In this document: one piece after another, positions 46,310 to 55,301 of the stretch
How positions within the stretch are numbered: the first letter of the stretch is position 1
Layout of the letters: each line of letters starts with the position of its first letter
From: CADEED01 sp963839685
GTDB lineage: Bacteria > Pseudomonadota > Gammaproteobacteria > Steroidobacterales > Steroidobacteraceae
Length of the DNA: 64,000 nucleotides
Assembly: GCA_963839685.1 (NCBI GenBank)
Contig: CAWIVS010000012.1
Coordinates: forward strand, 744,001-808,000
Direction: 5' to 3'
Notes under the pieces: generated by a model
The model's input: the letters and a program-made list of their open reading frames with translations, nothing else
Told to the model about the DNA's origin: nothing
Database searches by the model: none
Position numbers and translations under genes: made by a program

Positions 46310-48214
46310 TCAATCCTGCTGCCCGGATGGGTGCAACGGCGCGAGATCCACGCCGGGCGCAAGGTTCCGGAAGCGCGATTGGGCAGCCAGGCGGATGGCG
46401 GTGTCGCGGGCACCATAACCGTCGTATTCACGGCGCTGCACGACTTCGAAGAAGAAACGCTTCACGAAAGCTCGCGTATACAGGTGCTGATAGGTTCCGC
46501 GCGCATCTTCGTCGTAAAGAATGTTGTGTTCGGCCATGCGCGACAACACGGTGTCGTCGAGGCCATAACGAGCGCCCAGGTCGTAGTAGTAGTTCTCGGG
46601 GATGGGCAGCGCCTCCATGCCGAGCTCACGTAGCTGCCGCGCTGTCGCCAGGATGTCGTCGGTGGCGAAGGAGATGTGTTGCACGCCGGCGCCACCATAG
46701 GCATGCAGGAAGCGCCCGACGAGCGTCTGCGCGGCTGGAGAACTGTTGAGCAGGATTCGCAGGCGCCGATCCGCCGAATGGATGGCCTGGCTTTGCACCA
46801 GCCCCACCGGATCGGCAATCTCGGTGACGGGGTTCTTGTCGACCTGGAAGAGCGTCAGGTAGTACAGGAGCCAGGAAAGCATTTCCTCGTACTGCATGTT
46901 CTGCGAAAAGTGGTCGACCCGCTTCAGCCCGGCATCGCGCACGGTGGGATCCGGCGGCAGCTCGGCGAACTCGTCACGCCAGATCGACGGCGTTTCCCGT
47001 TCCGGCATGAGATAGATGAGACTTCCGCCAACTGCGCGCAGCGCGGGGATTTCGTATTCGCCCGGCCCGACGGGTTGGGAGAAACTCTGCACTTGCAACC
47101 GGTGCGCGCGTTGCAATGCCGCCGCGGGGTCCGCCACGCGCAGCCCGATGGCGCACACCGAAGCGCCATGCACGGTCCCGTAGGAATGCGCAAAGCCTTC
47201 CGGCTCGCAGTTCACGACAATATTGATGTCGCCCTGCCGCCAGCGCGTGACAGCCTTGCGGACGTGGCGGTGTGTGGGAGCGAACCCCAGTGTGCGCAAC
47301 ATCTGCCCGAGCTGGCGCGCTTCTTCTTCACCGGCGCTGAATTCGATGAATTCCACGCCGCTGCAGGCGATGCGCTCGTCGGGCACGGTGCCTGCCGCCG
47401 AACGCTGTTCCACTTGCTCGAGCAGATAGTCGAGTGAACGCATGCCATCGAGCGCGATCTCCGCCGTCGATCCGGCGCGAAAGCGATCGTTGAAGATCTC
47501 GAGCGACAATACGCCGTCGTAGCCACGACGCTTCAGCGTGCGCACGAATTCCACCAGGGGCAACTCACCCTGGCCGGGCATGCAGCGAAAATGCCGGCTC
47601 CAGGACTGTGCATCCATCGTGAGGCGCGGGGCATCCGCGATCTGGACGTGAAACACCTTCGAGACATCGATCGCTTCGAGGCTTTCACATGGGATGCCAG
47701 GCGCCAGGGAACTGAACGCGTCGAGCGCCAGCCCGACCGCAGGATGATTCACCTCGTGCACGATTTGCCACGCATCGCGGTGATCGCGAACATGCCGCGC
47801 CCAGGGCAGCGCCTCGAAGGCGACACGAAAACCGCGACTTGCGGCGCGCTCGCCGAGCTCGCGAAAGTCATCGACCATGCGCGCGCGGTCAGGGAGGGAC
47901 TCCGGCGACAGGTTCGAGCTGACCAACATCAGATCGGTGCCGAGCTCGGCGAGCACATCGAACTTGCGTTCCGCACGATCGAATACGCGGCTGCGCAAGG
48001 CAGACGGCATGCCTTCAAAATCGCGAAATGGCTGGAATGCGACACAGGCGAGACCGAGGTCTCGCATCATCGCGCCAATCACGGCCGCCGGCTCGGGCGA
48101 GCTCAGCAAGTCGTTCTCGAACACCTCCACGTGCTCGAAGCCCGCGTCGGCAATGGCGCGAATCTTGGTGCGCAGTGCACCGTTGACCGAGATGCTGGCG
48201 ATGCAGCGTTCCAT
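46310..48214 (-). CDS. quiC: 3-Dehydroshikimate dehydratase, QuiC type (TIM barrel fused to HPPD-like domain)
   Basis: The 634-residue protein is the bifunctional-looking sugar isomerase/4-hydroxyphenylpyruvate dioxygenase family. Residues 1-270 are a TIM barrel with Glu134 (VAFEALPW), Asp165 (LALDAFSS), Gln191 (FHVQIADAP) and Glu239 (LSLEIFND), the metal ligands of 3-dehydroshikimate dehydratase. Residues about 290-625 are a two-repeat vicinal-oxygen-chelate domain with VDHFSQNM, GVQHISFAT and FFFEVVQRREYDGYG. The enzyme converts 3-dehydroshikimate to protocatechuate. It lies 4 bases after the VOC gene in the TonB receptor operon. Protocatechuate ring-cleavage genes are not in this window. 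Confidence 0.88.
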   Translation of the reverse strand: MERCIASISVNGALRTKIRAIADAGFEHVEVFENDLLSSPEPAAVIGAMMRDLGLACVAFQPFRDFEGMPSALRSRVFDRAERKFDVLAELGTDLMLVSSNLSPESLPDRARMVDDFRELGERAASRGFRVAFEALPWARHVRDHRDAWQIVHEVNHPAVGLALDAFSSLAPGIPCESLEAIDVSKVFHVQIADAPRLTMDAQSWSRHFRCMPGQGELPLVEFVRTLKRRGYDGVLSLEIFNDRFRAGSTAEIALDGMRSLDYLLEQVEQRSAAGTVPDERIACSGVEFIEFSAGEEEARQLGQMLRTLGFAPTHRHVRKAVTRWRQGDINIVVNCEPEGFAHSYGTVHGASVCAIGLRVADPAAALQRAHRLQVQSFSQPVGPGEYEIPALRAVGGSLIYLMPERETPSIWRDEFAELPPDPTVRDAGLKRVDHFSQNMQYEEMLSWLLYYLTLFQVDKNPVTEIADPVGLVQSQAIHSADRRLRILLNSSPAAQTLVGRFLHAYGGAGVQHISFATDDILATARQLRELGMEALPIPENYYYDLGARYGLDDTVLSRMAEHNILYDEDARGTYQHLYTRAFVKRFFFEVVQRREYDGYGARDTAIRLAAQSRFRNLAPGVDLAPLHPSGQQD

Positions 48215-48218
48215 CGAA

Positions 48219-48602
48219 CTACCGTCCCGGTTGAAGTTTCGTGATTTCCACCCCGATCCCGAGCGGATCGCGAGTCAACAGCTGGTGGTGGCCCAGCGTG
48301 GGCACCCGGGTCAGCTGGAATTCGATGCCGCGCAGTCGCAATTTATCGATGAAGGAGTCCAGGTCATCGCTTAGAAAGGAGACGTGGTCGATGCCGGCTG
48401 ATTCGCCGACTCCATGAACCATGTCGCCTTCGACGAGATGTACGAGCGGATGGTCGCCCGCATACAGCCAGTGACCGCGCGACTTGAACTCCGGGCGCCA
48501 GCCATCGCTCAGGCCGATGACATCGCAATAGAACTGCTTCAGTCTTGCGATGTCAGCGGCTGGCGCCCGGATGTTCACGTGGTCGATCGCACGGATGGAC
48601 AC
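48219..48602 (-). CDS. VOC (glyoxalase/dioxygenase fold) family protein
   Basis: The 127-residue product has two vicinal-oxygen-chelate modules, with metal-type positions His8 (IDHVNIRAP), His in VHLVEGD, His in IDHVSFLSDD and a Glu near the end (GVEITKLQ). The family contains glyoxalases, extradiol dioxygenases and resistance proteins; no substrate can be assigned. The GTG start overlaps the TonB receptor stop by one base, and QuiC follows 4 bases later, so it likely works on a compound of the hydroaromatic route. Confidence 0.83.
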   Translation of the reverse strand: MSIRAIDHVNIRAPAADIARLKQFYCDVIGLSDGWRPEFKSRGHWLYAGDHPLVHLVEGDMVHGVGESAGIDHVSFLSDDLDSFIDKLRLRGIEFQLTRVPTLGHHQLLTRDPLGIGVEITKLQPGR

Positions 48603-51502
48603 TAGAAGCCCAGCTGTATTCCCAGATAGTAGAAACGTCCCAGGATGTCGTAGGTGCCGGGTTGAGTCTGGCCAATCGTTCCGCCGACGATTGGCGGCTC
48701 CTCGTCGGCGACATTGTTCACACCACCGCGCAACAGGATGTTGTCGTTGAATTTGTAGACCAGCGTGACATCGAACAGGTCGTAGGCGTCAACGCCGGCT
48801 GCCGGGCTCGCCGGACGCGTCACCGAAGTGATGTCGTTCATCTCCGGCAGATGGCGCCAACGCACGCCGCCTTCGAATTTCTCCAGGCGGTAGATCAGCG
48901 AGGTGAGCGCCTTCCAATCCGGCAATGGGATGCCGCCATTCTGCGTGCCATCGATGGTGCCCGCGAACTCTTGCCACGACGATCCTTGCAGGAGCTGCAC
49001 CTCGTATGAATCGAGGAAGTTCGCGAGGATTTTGAAATCGAGGCTGCCGGGACCGACTGGAATGCGCCAGTCGATCTGCGCATCGATGCCGGTAGTGCGC
49101 AATCCACCAAGATTCAGGTACGGGGCAGAGACGACATCGATGCCGCCGGTGAGTGAATTGCGCCGGATGGCCGCGCAGAACGGATTCCCGGGATCGTAGG
49201 TGGGATTGCTGCCGTCGAGGTTGTAGCACTTGTTCATCGCGGTGCCACCGGCGATCGGCGCGATGACATTCTCGATGTCGATGTCGTAGTAGTCGACGGA
49301 CACCGAGAAGTTGGAGAACAGACCGCTCTCTTCTTCCCGCTGTAGACCACGCCAAAAGTCATGGTGTCGGCTTCTTCGGGCGTCAGATCCGTATTGCCGC
49401 TGTTGATCGCGCCGATTGCGACCGTGGTGTATTGATAGGAGTCCACGATCGGGGACGGAACGCCGGTGGCGACGCACAAATCGCGCACCGCTGCGCCGCT
49501 CGCGCCGGTTCGCGCCGTGGAACGCGTGTCGCAGGGATCGCCCTGTCCTGGGGGCGAACCGATCTGCGCCTGCACGCCGATCTGGTTGTACAGCTCGCCG
49601 ATGTTTGGCGCGCGTATCGCGTGTTCAAAACCGCCGCGGAAGGTGAAGCCCTTGAACGGTTCCCAAAGGCCGTCGGCCTTGTAGGTCTCGACGCGACCGG
49701 AAAACTCGTAGTCCGATGAACGCACACCCAGGTTGAGTTCCAGGTTTTGCGCCAACGTCTTGTCGCGCAACAGCGGCACGAGGAACTCCAGCGCCACCTC
49801 CTTGACCGAGGTGGAGCCTTCCGCCGGGAAAGTCTGCAGTGTGCCAATGATGTCGCCGTTTTCGCGCGACGGGTCCGGATCGAATTCAAAGTCGTTGTCA
49901 CGCTTGTCGAGAGTCAACGCGAACCTCAGATCTCCCGCGGGCATGGAGAACAGGCTGCCTGTGAGACTGGCCTCGAAGATGGTTTGCGAAAGCTGCGTGT
50001 AGTCGTGTGTCTCCGCTTCGATGTACTCGCGGCACTGGGCGGAGATGCCCATGGAATTTGCAAGGCCGAAGGGGTTGTAGCCGCCTGCACAGATCGAAGC
50101 GCCACCATCCGCTGCGTACAACAGGTTGCGCATGCGCGAGTTCAGCAAAGCCTTGTCCTGGGTCTCCACCAGGTCGGTCGAGTCATAGGAGCCATAGATG
50201 TCCCAGCGCCAGTCCTTGAAGGGAAGTTCGCCCCGCAGTCCCACGATGTACTGTCCGACGGTGAAATCGGAGGGGAACTCGCGAAAGTCCAGGCCCATGA
50301 ACCGCTGGTTGAGAGTGAACTCCGCGCCTGGCGTCGGACGTGATGCGAGGACCGTCGCCAGGTCGGCCGGAATGAATGGGTTGGTCGCCGGCATGGTGGG
50401 AACCACGAACAGGGTCGGCGACCAACCTACCTGGCCCGTGGCCGTCGTCTTGGTATAGAGAAACTGCCCGTAGGCAGTCAGCGAGTCGGTCACACCGAAA
50501 TCAACTTTTCCGAAGAACGACTTGCGCTCGAGTGGGTTGACCACGAACTCCTGGTAGGTCACCGGCTGGCGAACCGTGCCGCCAGTCGTGCTGAAGTATT
50601 CCGTCGTCGGCCCCTGGTAATTGAAGACACCGATCTGGCCGAACAGGGTTCCGTTGTCATTGAATCCGAGGCTGCGGGAATTGAGCACCGAGCCCGGCGC
50701 GACACCATAGTTGCCGAATACGGTATTGACGACGGCCTGCTGCGGCAGGTTGGTCGGCGACGGCACGAAGGTGCCCGTGCCAATGAACGACGACAACACG
50801 CCTAACTGGTAGAAGTCGCGCTCCTTGCCCCACAACGCATCGCGATCCGTGAAACTCGCGGACAGCAGCACATTGCCGCGCCCTTCGGCGATGGCGAATC
50901 CGCCGGTGACTCCCACATCGAGAGTGTCGGCGCCGCCCTGGTCGCTGATCCCCGAGCGGACGTCGAGCTTCAGTCCAGTAAAGTCCTTGAGGCTCTTGAA
51001 ATTGACAACACCCGACATGGCATCCGATCCATAGACCGCGGAAGCGCCGCCGGTGATGGTTTCGACGCCTTCGAGAATGAACTGCGGAATCATGTTGACG
51101 TCGACCACCGCATTCGCGTTCGACAGCGGAAGGCGGCGGCCATCGAGAAGCACGAGATTGCGCTGCTCACCCAGTCCACGCAGATTGAGCGAGGCGCGCC
51201 CGGCGAGCGCTACTGCGCCGACGGTGCTCTGGCCCTGACCCTGGACGAACTGTGGGAGCTGATTCAGCGCGTTTTCGATGTTGACCGTGCCGCTCTGATC
51301 GAGCGCCGATTTGTCCATCGTGACGATCGGGCTGGTCGATGAAAAATCCGTGCGCGCGATGCGCGAACCGGTGACCACGATCTCGCCCATCTCCGTCGCT
51401 TCTTCGTCTGCCTGGCGGGGCCGTCTGCCCCAGGGCCGTTGCGCTTGCGGTCGCGGCCAATAGCAAGGTCATCTTGGATGCCACGGGCTTTTTATTACTC
51501 AT
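48602..51502 (-). CDS. TonB-dependent outer-membrane receptor, two frame changes
   Basis: The protein starts MSNKKPVASKMTLLLAATA (signal peptide), then after a frame change near 51412 continues ADEEATEMGEIVVTGSRIAR, the TonB-box/plug start. The plug (GTVNIENALNQLPQFVQGQG, NLRGLGEQRNLVLLDGRRLP, GGASAVYGSDAMSGVVNF) and a long beta-barrel follow. A second frame change near 49335 leads into SVSVDYYDIDIENVIAP and the end LGRFYYLGIQLGF, the usual C-terminal aromatic strand. Total about 966 residues. It imports a bulky substrate with TonB energy; in this operon that is plausibly a plant-derived hydroaromatic ester. Under operators C and D. Confidence 0.87.
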
Positions 51503-51574
51503 TACATCGCCCCCCGATTGATTAGTGTTCTCACGCCCACGCGAGGCGGGCCTCGATGCATTCGTCTTGCAGTG

Positions 51575-51602
51575 AGTGTACGAACCAGTACGTGTGTGTC
51601 AA
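51575..51602 (-). promoter_or_regulatory. Promoter of the TonB receptor operon overlapping operator C
   Basis: On the minus strand TTGACA (51602-51597) and TACACT (51580-51575) are spaced by 16 bases; operator C fills most of the spacer. Transcription would start near 51568, about 66 bases before the receptor ATG. Confidence 0.55.
51580..51593. promoter_or_regulatory. Operator-like palindrome, copy C (TonB receptor operon)
   Basis: ACGAACCAGTACGT, identical to copy A read on the other strand. It sits between the -35 and -10 boxes of the receptor promoter. Confidence 0.65.
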
Positions 51603-51660
51603 GCGCACCCGCACAACGAGCCAGCGGCCACACGTGGTAGCGCACTCATCATTGACATGT

Positions 51661-51674
51661 ACGAAACGGTGCGT
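51661..51674. promoter_or_regulatory. Operator-like palindrome, copy D (diverged, upstream of the TonB receptor)
   Basis: ACGAAACGGTGCGT within GTAC-flanked sequence. Centre-to-centre it is 81 bases from copy C. It keeps the outer ACGAA and GCGT bases but differs in the middle, so it may be an auxiliary site. Confidence 0.45.
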
Positions 51675-51793
51675 GTACCGTCCGGCCGCAGGGAATCCGG
51701 GGTGTTCCGGTGGATTTCTGCGGCCGGTTTGTTTGTTCCCGGCAACCCTGCGTCGTCCTGACTTCCCTCAAGCGCCGGGCGGTTATCGCTCGG

Positions 51794-52876
51794 CTAACTA
51801 CCGACTGCGAGCGCTCGCGAGGTGTCGGCTACCAGGAATTTCAGCAACTCACGTGCCCGGCGGTAACGAAGCAACGGTGCGCCCTGCCCCGCCCAGAGTG
51901 AGATCAGGTCAGCACGGCCGGCGGCAAGCGCCGGGCTGCGTAGATGCGCCGTGAGCCACGCATGCACGGGGTACGGCGCAAATTCAGTCTCCCTGCCGCG
52001 CATGCGCTCGATGAACTCGTTGTGAATGCTGCGGGCCAGGCGTCCGGTGAATGCGCGTGTCAGCGCTGTGCGGTTCGCGTCGACGCTGAACAGCTTGTCG
52101 CGATGCAGTGGCGCTGCATTGGATTCTTCGCAGGCCAGAAATGCCGTGCCGACCTGCGCTGCACTCGCGCCCAGTCTGAGCGCCGCCGCCACGCCGCGCC
52201 CGTCGGCGATGCCGCCCGCGGCGATCACCGGGATCTTCACCGCGTCGACGACCTGTGGCACCAGGGCCAGGGTGCCGGTGAGGCAGTCTTCCGGTTCGCG
52301 CAGGAAAGAGACCCGGTGGCCACCGGCTTCGAAGCCGGTGGCCACGATCATGTCGACGCCGGCGTCGGCCAGTAGTTTGGCCTCGGCGGGCGTGGTCGCG
52401 GCGCCGATGGTCACGATGCCCGCGGTGCGGCAGCGTTCGAGCACCTGGGCCGACGGCACGCCGAACACGAAGCTGAAGACCGCGGGCCGCAGCTCGAGCA
52501 CGGTTTCGAGCTGCTCCTCGAAGCGGGGGCCAAAGCGCGCGGGACGCTCCGGCATCGGCACTCGCAGCTCGTCGAAAAACGGCTCGAGAAGTTCGCACGC
52601 GGCACGCCAGCGTGCGTCGGTGAGCTGTGGATCGTCGCTGTCGCCGAGCGGCACCCACAGGTTGAGCGCGAATGGGCGGCGCGTGCGCGCGCGAATTCTC
52701 GTCGCAACGTCTCGGATCCCGGCACCTTCCAGGTGATGCACGCCGAACGAACCGAGTCCTCCGCCCTCACTCACCTCGACCACCAGGTCTACCGCCGACA
52801 GCCCGCTGCCGAATGGGCCCTGCACGATGGGGGCGGCGAGACCCAGATGCCGCGTGACCGGTGTTTCATTCCACAT
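51794..52876 (-). CDS. Nitronate monooxygenase-like FMN-dependent oxidoreductase
   Basis: The 360-residue flavin TIM-barrel protein starts PVTRHLGLAAPIVQGPFG and has the FMN-binding AGVDMIVATGFEAGGHR, AAGGIADGRGVAAALRLGA and GTAFLACEES segments of the nitronate monooxygenase/2-nitropropane dioxygenase family, with the His of the GGHR motif. It oxidises nitronates or acts as an NADH:quinone-type reductase; the substrate is unknown. It is divergent from an HxlR regulator and on the same strand as the TonB receptor, 291 bases upstream of it. Confidence 0.88.
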   Translation of the reverse strand: MWNETPVTRHLGLAAPIVQGPFGSGLSAVDLVVEVSEGGGLGSFGVHHLEGAGIRDVATRIRARTRRPFALNLWVPLGDSDDPQLTDARWRAACELLEPFFDELRVPMPERPARFGPRFEEQLETVLELRPAVFSFVFGVPSAQVLERCRTAGIVTIGAATTPAEAKLLADAGVDMIVATGFEAGGHRVSFLREPEDCLTGTLALVPQVVDAVKIPVIAAGGIADGRGVAAALRLGASAAQVGTAFLACEESNAAPLHRDKLFSVDANRTALTRAFTGRLARSIHNEFIERMRGRETEFAPYPVHAWLTAHLRSPALAAGRADLISLWAGQGAPLLRYRRARELLKFLVADTSRALAVGS

Positions 52877-52910
52877 GCGCGCAAGCGTAAGCTCACAGCC
52901 TCCGACTGAT

Positions 52911-52918
52911 AAGTACGT
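52911..52918. promoter_or_regulatory. GTACGTAC palindrome between the NMO-like gene and hxlR (possible HxlR site)
   Basis: An 8-bp perfect palindrome in the 69-base divergent gap, with a further GGTAAC to its right. HxlR-type regulators often bind short GTAC-containing repeats near their own gene. Evidence is position and symmetry only. Confidence 0.35.
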
Positions 52919-52945
52919 ACATTTTGGTAACTACCCCTGGCGCAC

Positions 52946-53318
52946 ATGGCTCCCAAGGCAAACGTCTACAACCGTGACTGCCCGTCGCAGGAAATCCTGG
53001 CGCTGATCGGCGCCAAGTGGTCGATGCTCATCGTGTGTTGCCTGCGTACCGGCCCGCGTCGCACCCACGACATCAAGCGCAGGCTCGAAGGGATCTCCTC
53101 GAAGATGCTCACCCAGACGCTGCGCCAGCTCGAGCGTCACGGGATCGTGCACCGACACGACTTCGCGGAGGTGCCGCCGCGCGTCGAATACAGCCTCACC
53201 CCGCTCGGCCACTCGCTGGCCGGCCTGGTCGTGGACATCGAGAAGTGGGTGACGGCTAACTACACCCGTATGACGGGCGTGGCGCGCAGCTTACGACGCC
53301 GCCGCGCGCGCCGGCTAG
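52946..53318 (+). CDS. HxlR-family transcriptional regulator, one-base frameshift near the end
   Basis: The product starts MAPKANVYNRDCPSQEILAL with the conserved redox-type Cys at residue 12, then a winged helix (KWSMLIVCCLRTGPRRTHDI, GISSKMLTQTLRQLERHGIV, VEYSLTPLGHSL). Taken literally the frame runs on for 640 codons through the antisense of the next gene. Removing one T of the TT near 53292 gives YDAAARAG and a stop at 53316, a 123-residue protein of normal HxlR size. It is divergent from the NMO-like gene, which it probably controls, and convergent with the CoA-transferase gene (4-base overlap). Confidence 0.83.
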
Positions 53319-54661
53319 CCGTCGAAGGCCGCCGAGGTCTTCGCGCGCACGTCCCCGGCACTGACGCCGGGCGCCAGCTCGGTCAGTTTGAACTTCGATT
53401 TGCGATCCGGTCGCTCGAACACGGCAAGATCGGTGATCAGCATGTCGACGCAGTTCGCGCCGGTCAGCGGCAGCTCGCAGCGCGGTTTGAACTTCGATTC
53501 GCCAGCCTTCGAGTTGTGCTCCATCACCACCACCACGCGCCGCACGCCGGCGACCAGGTCCATGGCGCCACCCATGCCCTTGACCATCTTCCCAGGCACC
53601 ATCCAGTTGGCGAGGTCGCCGTTCTCGGCCACTTCGAGCGCACCGAGCACCGAGAGATTGATGTGTCCGCCGCGGATCATGCCGAAGCTGTCCGCGGACG
53701 AGAAATACGACGAGGTGGCGAGCTCGGTGATGGTCTGCTTGCCGGCATTGATGAGGTCGGGATCCTCCTCGCCTTCGTACGGGAACGGGCCCATGCCGAG
53801 CATGCCGTTTTCCGACTGCAGTACCACGCTCATGCCCGGCGGGATGTAGTTAGCCACCAGCGTCGGGATGCCGATGCCGAGATTCACGTAGTAGCCGTCG
53901 CGCAGCTCGCGCGCGGCGCGTCTTGCCAGGTCCTCACGCGTCCACGGCATCAGCTCGGCCCTCTTGCGCACCGTGCGTTGCTCGATGCGCTTTTCGTAGT
54001 CCCGGCCCTGCAGGATTCGCTGCACGAAAATGCCGGGCGTGTGGATCTGGTCGGGGTCGAGCGTTCCCGGCTCGACCAGTTCTTCGACCTCGGCGACGGT
54101 CACGCGTCCCGCGGTCGCCATCATCGGATTGAAGTTGCGCGCGGTCTTGCGATAGACCAGGTTTCCCTCGGTGTCGCCCTTCCACGCCTTGACGAGCGCG
54201 AGGTCAGCGGTGAGTCCGGTCTCGAGCACGTACATCTCGCCGTTGAGCTCGCGCTGCTCCTTGCCGTCCGCTACCAGCGTACCCGCGCCGGTACGCGTGT
54301 AAAAGCCATAGATACCTGCGCCACCGGCCCGAATGCGTTCGGCGAGCGTGCCCTGCGGATTGAATTCGAGTTCGAGTTCTTTCGCGAGGAATTGCCGTTC
54401 GAACTCGCGGTTCTCGCCGACGTAGGAGGAAACCATCTTGCGGATCTGCCGCGTCTCGAGCAGCTGGCCGAGGCCGAAGCCATCGACGCCCGCATTGTTG
54501 GATATGACCGTGAGATTGCCCGCTCCGGATTCGCGCAGTGCCTTGATGAGATTCTCGGGGATGCCGCACAGGCCGAAGCCGCCTGCCATTATCGTCATTC
54601 CATCGCGCGTGAGTCCGTTGAGCGCCGAGCTGGCGTCGGTGAAGACCTTATTACCTGGCAT
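53315..54661 (-). CDS. 3-Oxoacid CoA-transferase, A and B subunits fused
   Basis: Residues 1-235 match subunit A (GGFGLCGIPENLIKALRESG, YVGENREFERQFL) and residues about 240-448 match subunit B (MPWTREDLARRAARELRDG, with the catalytic Glu in VLQSENGMLGMGPFP). The join KRIEQRTVRKRAELMPWTRED shows a direct fusion; bacteria usually have two genes, mammalian SCOT has a fused form. The enzyme activates acetoacetate with succinyl-CoA. In this operon it would use acetoacetate made by tyrosine catabolism. A lost stop through sequencing error cannot be excluded. It overlaps maiA by 11 bases. Confidence 0.88.
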   Translation of the reverse strand: MPGNKVFTDASSALNGLTRDGMTIMAGGFGLCGIPENLIKALRESGAGNLTVISNNAGVDGFGLGQLLETRQIRKMVSSYVGENREFERQFLAKELELEFNPQGTLAERIRAGGAGIYGFYTRTGAGTLVADGKEQRELNGEMYVLETGLTADLALVKAWKGDTEGNLVYRKTARNFNPMMATAGRVTVAEVEELVEPGTLDPDQIHTPGIFVQRILQGRDYEKRIEQRTVRKRAELMPWTREDLARRAARELRDGYYVNLGIGIPTLVANYIPPGMSVVLQSENGMLGMGPFPYEGEEDPDLINAGKQTITELATSSYFSSADSFGMIRGGHINLSVLGALEVAENGDLANWMVPGKMVKGMGGAMDLVAGVRRVVVVMEHNSKAGESKFKPRCELPLTGANCVDMLITDLAVFERPDRKSKFKLTELAPGVSAGDVRAKTSAAFDG

Positions 54662-55301
54662 CTGTTTGCCTTGCTGGATGCGCCGCGGCGATGGCCGGCA
54701 TGCGGTTGCAGTTCTCCCAGATCAGCGCGAGGCGCGGGTAATGCGTCGGATCGACGCCGAATCGCTCCGCGGCGAACATCTGCGGAACCAGGCAGCAGTC
54801 CGCCATCGTCGGCGTATCGCCGTGACAGAACTTGCCGGAAAGGTGATCGTGCTCGAGGTGCGCATTGAACGCATCCAGCCCGCGCGTGATCCACTCGCGC
54901 AGCCAGGCGGACGCGGCGGCATCGTCCAGCTTGAGCGTCTCGCGCAGGTATTTCATCGTGCTGGTGTTCTGCAGCGGCTGGATGTCGCAGGCGATGATCT
55001 GCGAAAGCATGCGCACGCGTGCGCGCGCTTCAGGGTCACGCGGCAGCAGCGCCGGCTGGTGATACATCTCGTCGAGATATTCGATGATTGCGAGCGACTG
55101 CGTGAAACGCTGCCCGTCGTGGACCAGCGTCGGCACGCGCGCCTGGGGATTGATCGAACGATACCCGGCCTTCCACTGATCGCCGCCAGCATGCATCAGG
55201 TCGACGCCGTGATACACATACGGCAATGACTTGAGGTTGAGAGCGATGCGCACACGGTAGGAGGCCGAGCTCCTCCAGTAGCTGTACAACTCGAGGCTCA
55301 A
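54651..55301 (-). CDS. maiA: Maleylacetoacetate isomerase (zeta-class GST)
   Basis: The 216-residue glutathione-dependent isomerase starts MSLELYSYWRSSASYRVRIALNLK with the zeta-class Ser motif (RSSASYR), and has QARVPTLVHDGQRFTQSLAIIEYLDE (the glutathione-binding VPTL and QSLAI) and GDTPTMADCCLVPQ. It converts maleylacetoacetate to fumarylacetoacetate in the homogentisate route. It overlaps the hppD stop by 4 bases. hmgA and fahA are not in the window. Confidence 0.94.
   Translation of the reverse strand: MSLELYSYWRSSASYRVRIALNLKSLPYVYHGVDLMHAGGDQWKAGYRSINPQARVPTLVHDGQRFTQSLAIIEYLDEMYHQPALLPRDPEARARVRMLSQIIACDIQPLQNTSTMKYLRETLKLDDAAASAWLREWITRGLDAFNAHLEHDHLSGKFCHGDTPTMADCCLVPQMFAAERFGVDPTHYPRLALIWENCNRMPAIAAAHPARQTDAR

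Noticed and set aside
46038..46633. Plus-strand frames over the TetR/QuiC junction
   Set aside because: Shadow frames of tetR and quiC without a recognisable domain.
51652..51680. Plus-strand TTGACA before operator D as a promoter
   Set aside because: No good -10 box at the right distance and no plus-strand gene follows.
52946..54868. 640-codon HxlR fusion protein
   Set aside because: Only the first 115 codons are HxlR; the rest is antisense of the CoA-transferase gene, and removing one base gives a normal HxlR end.
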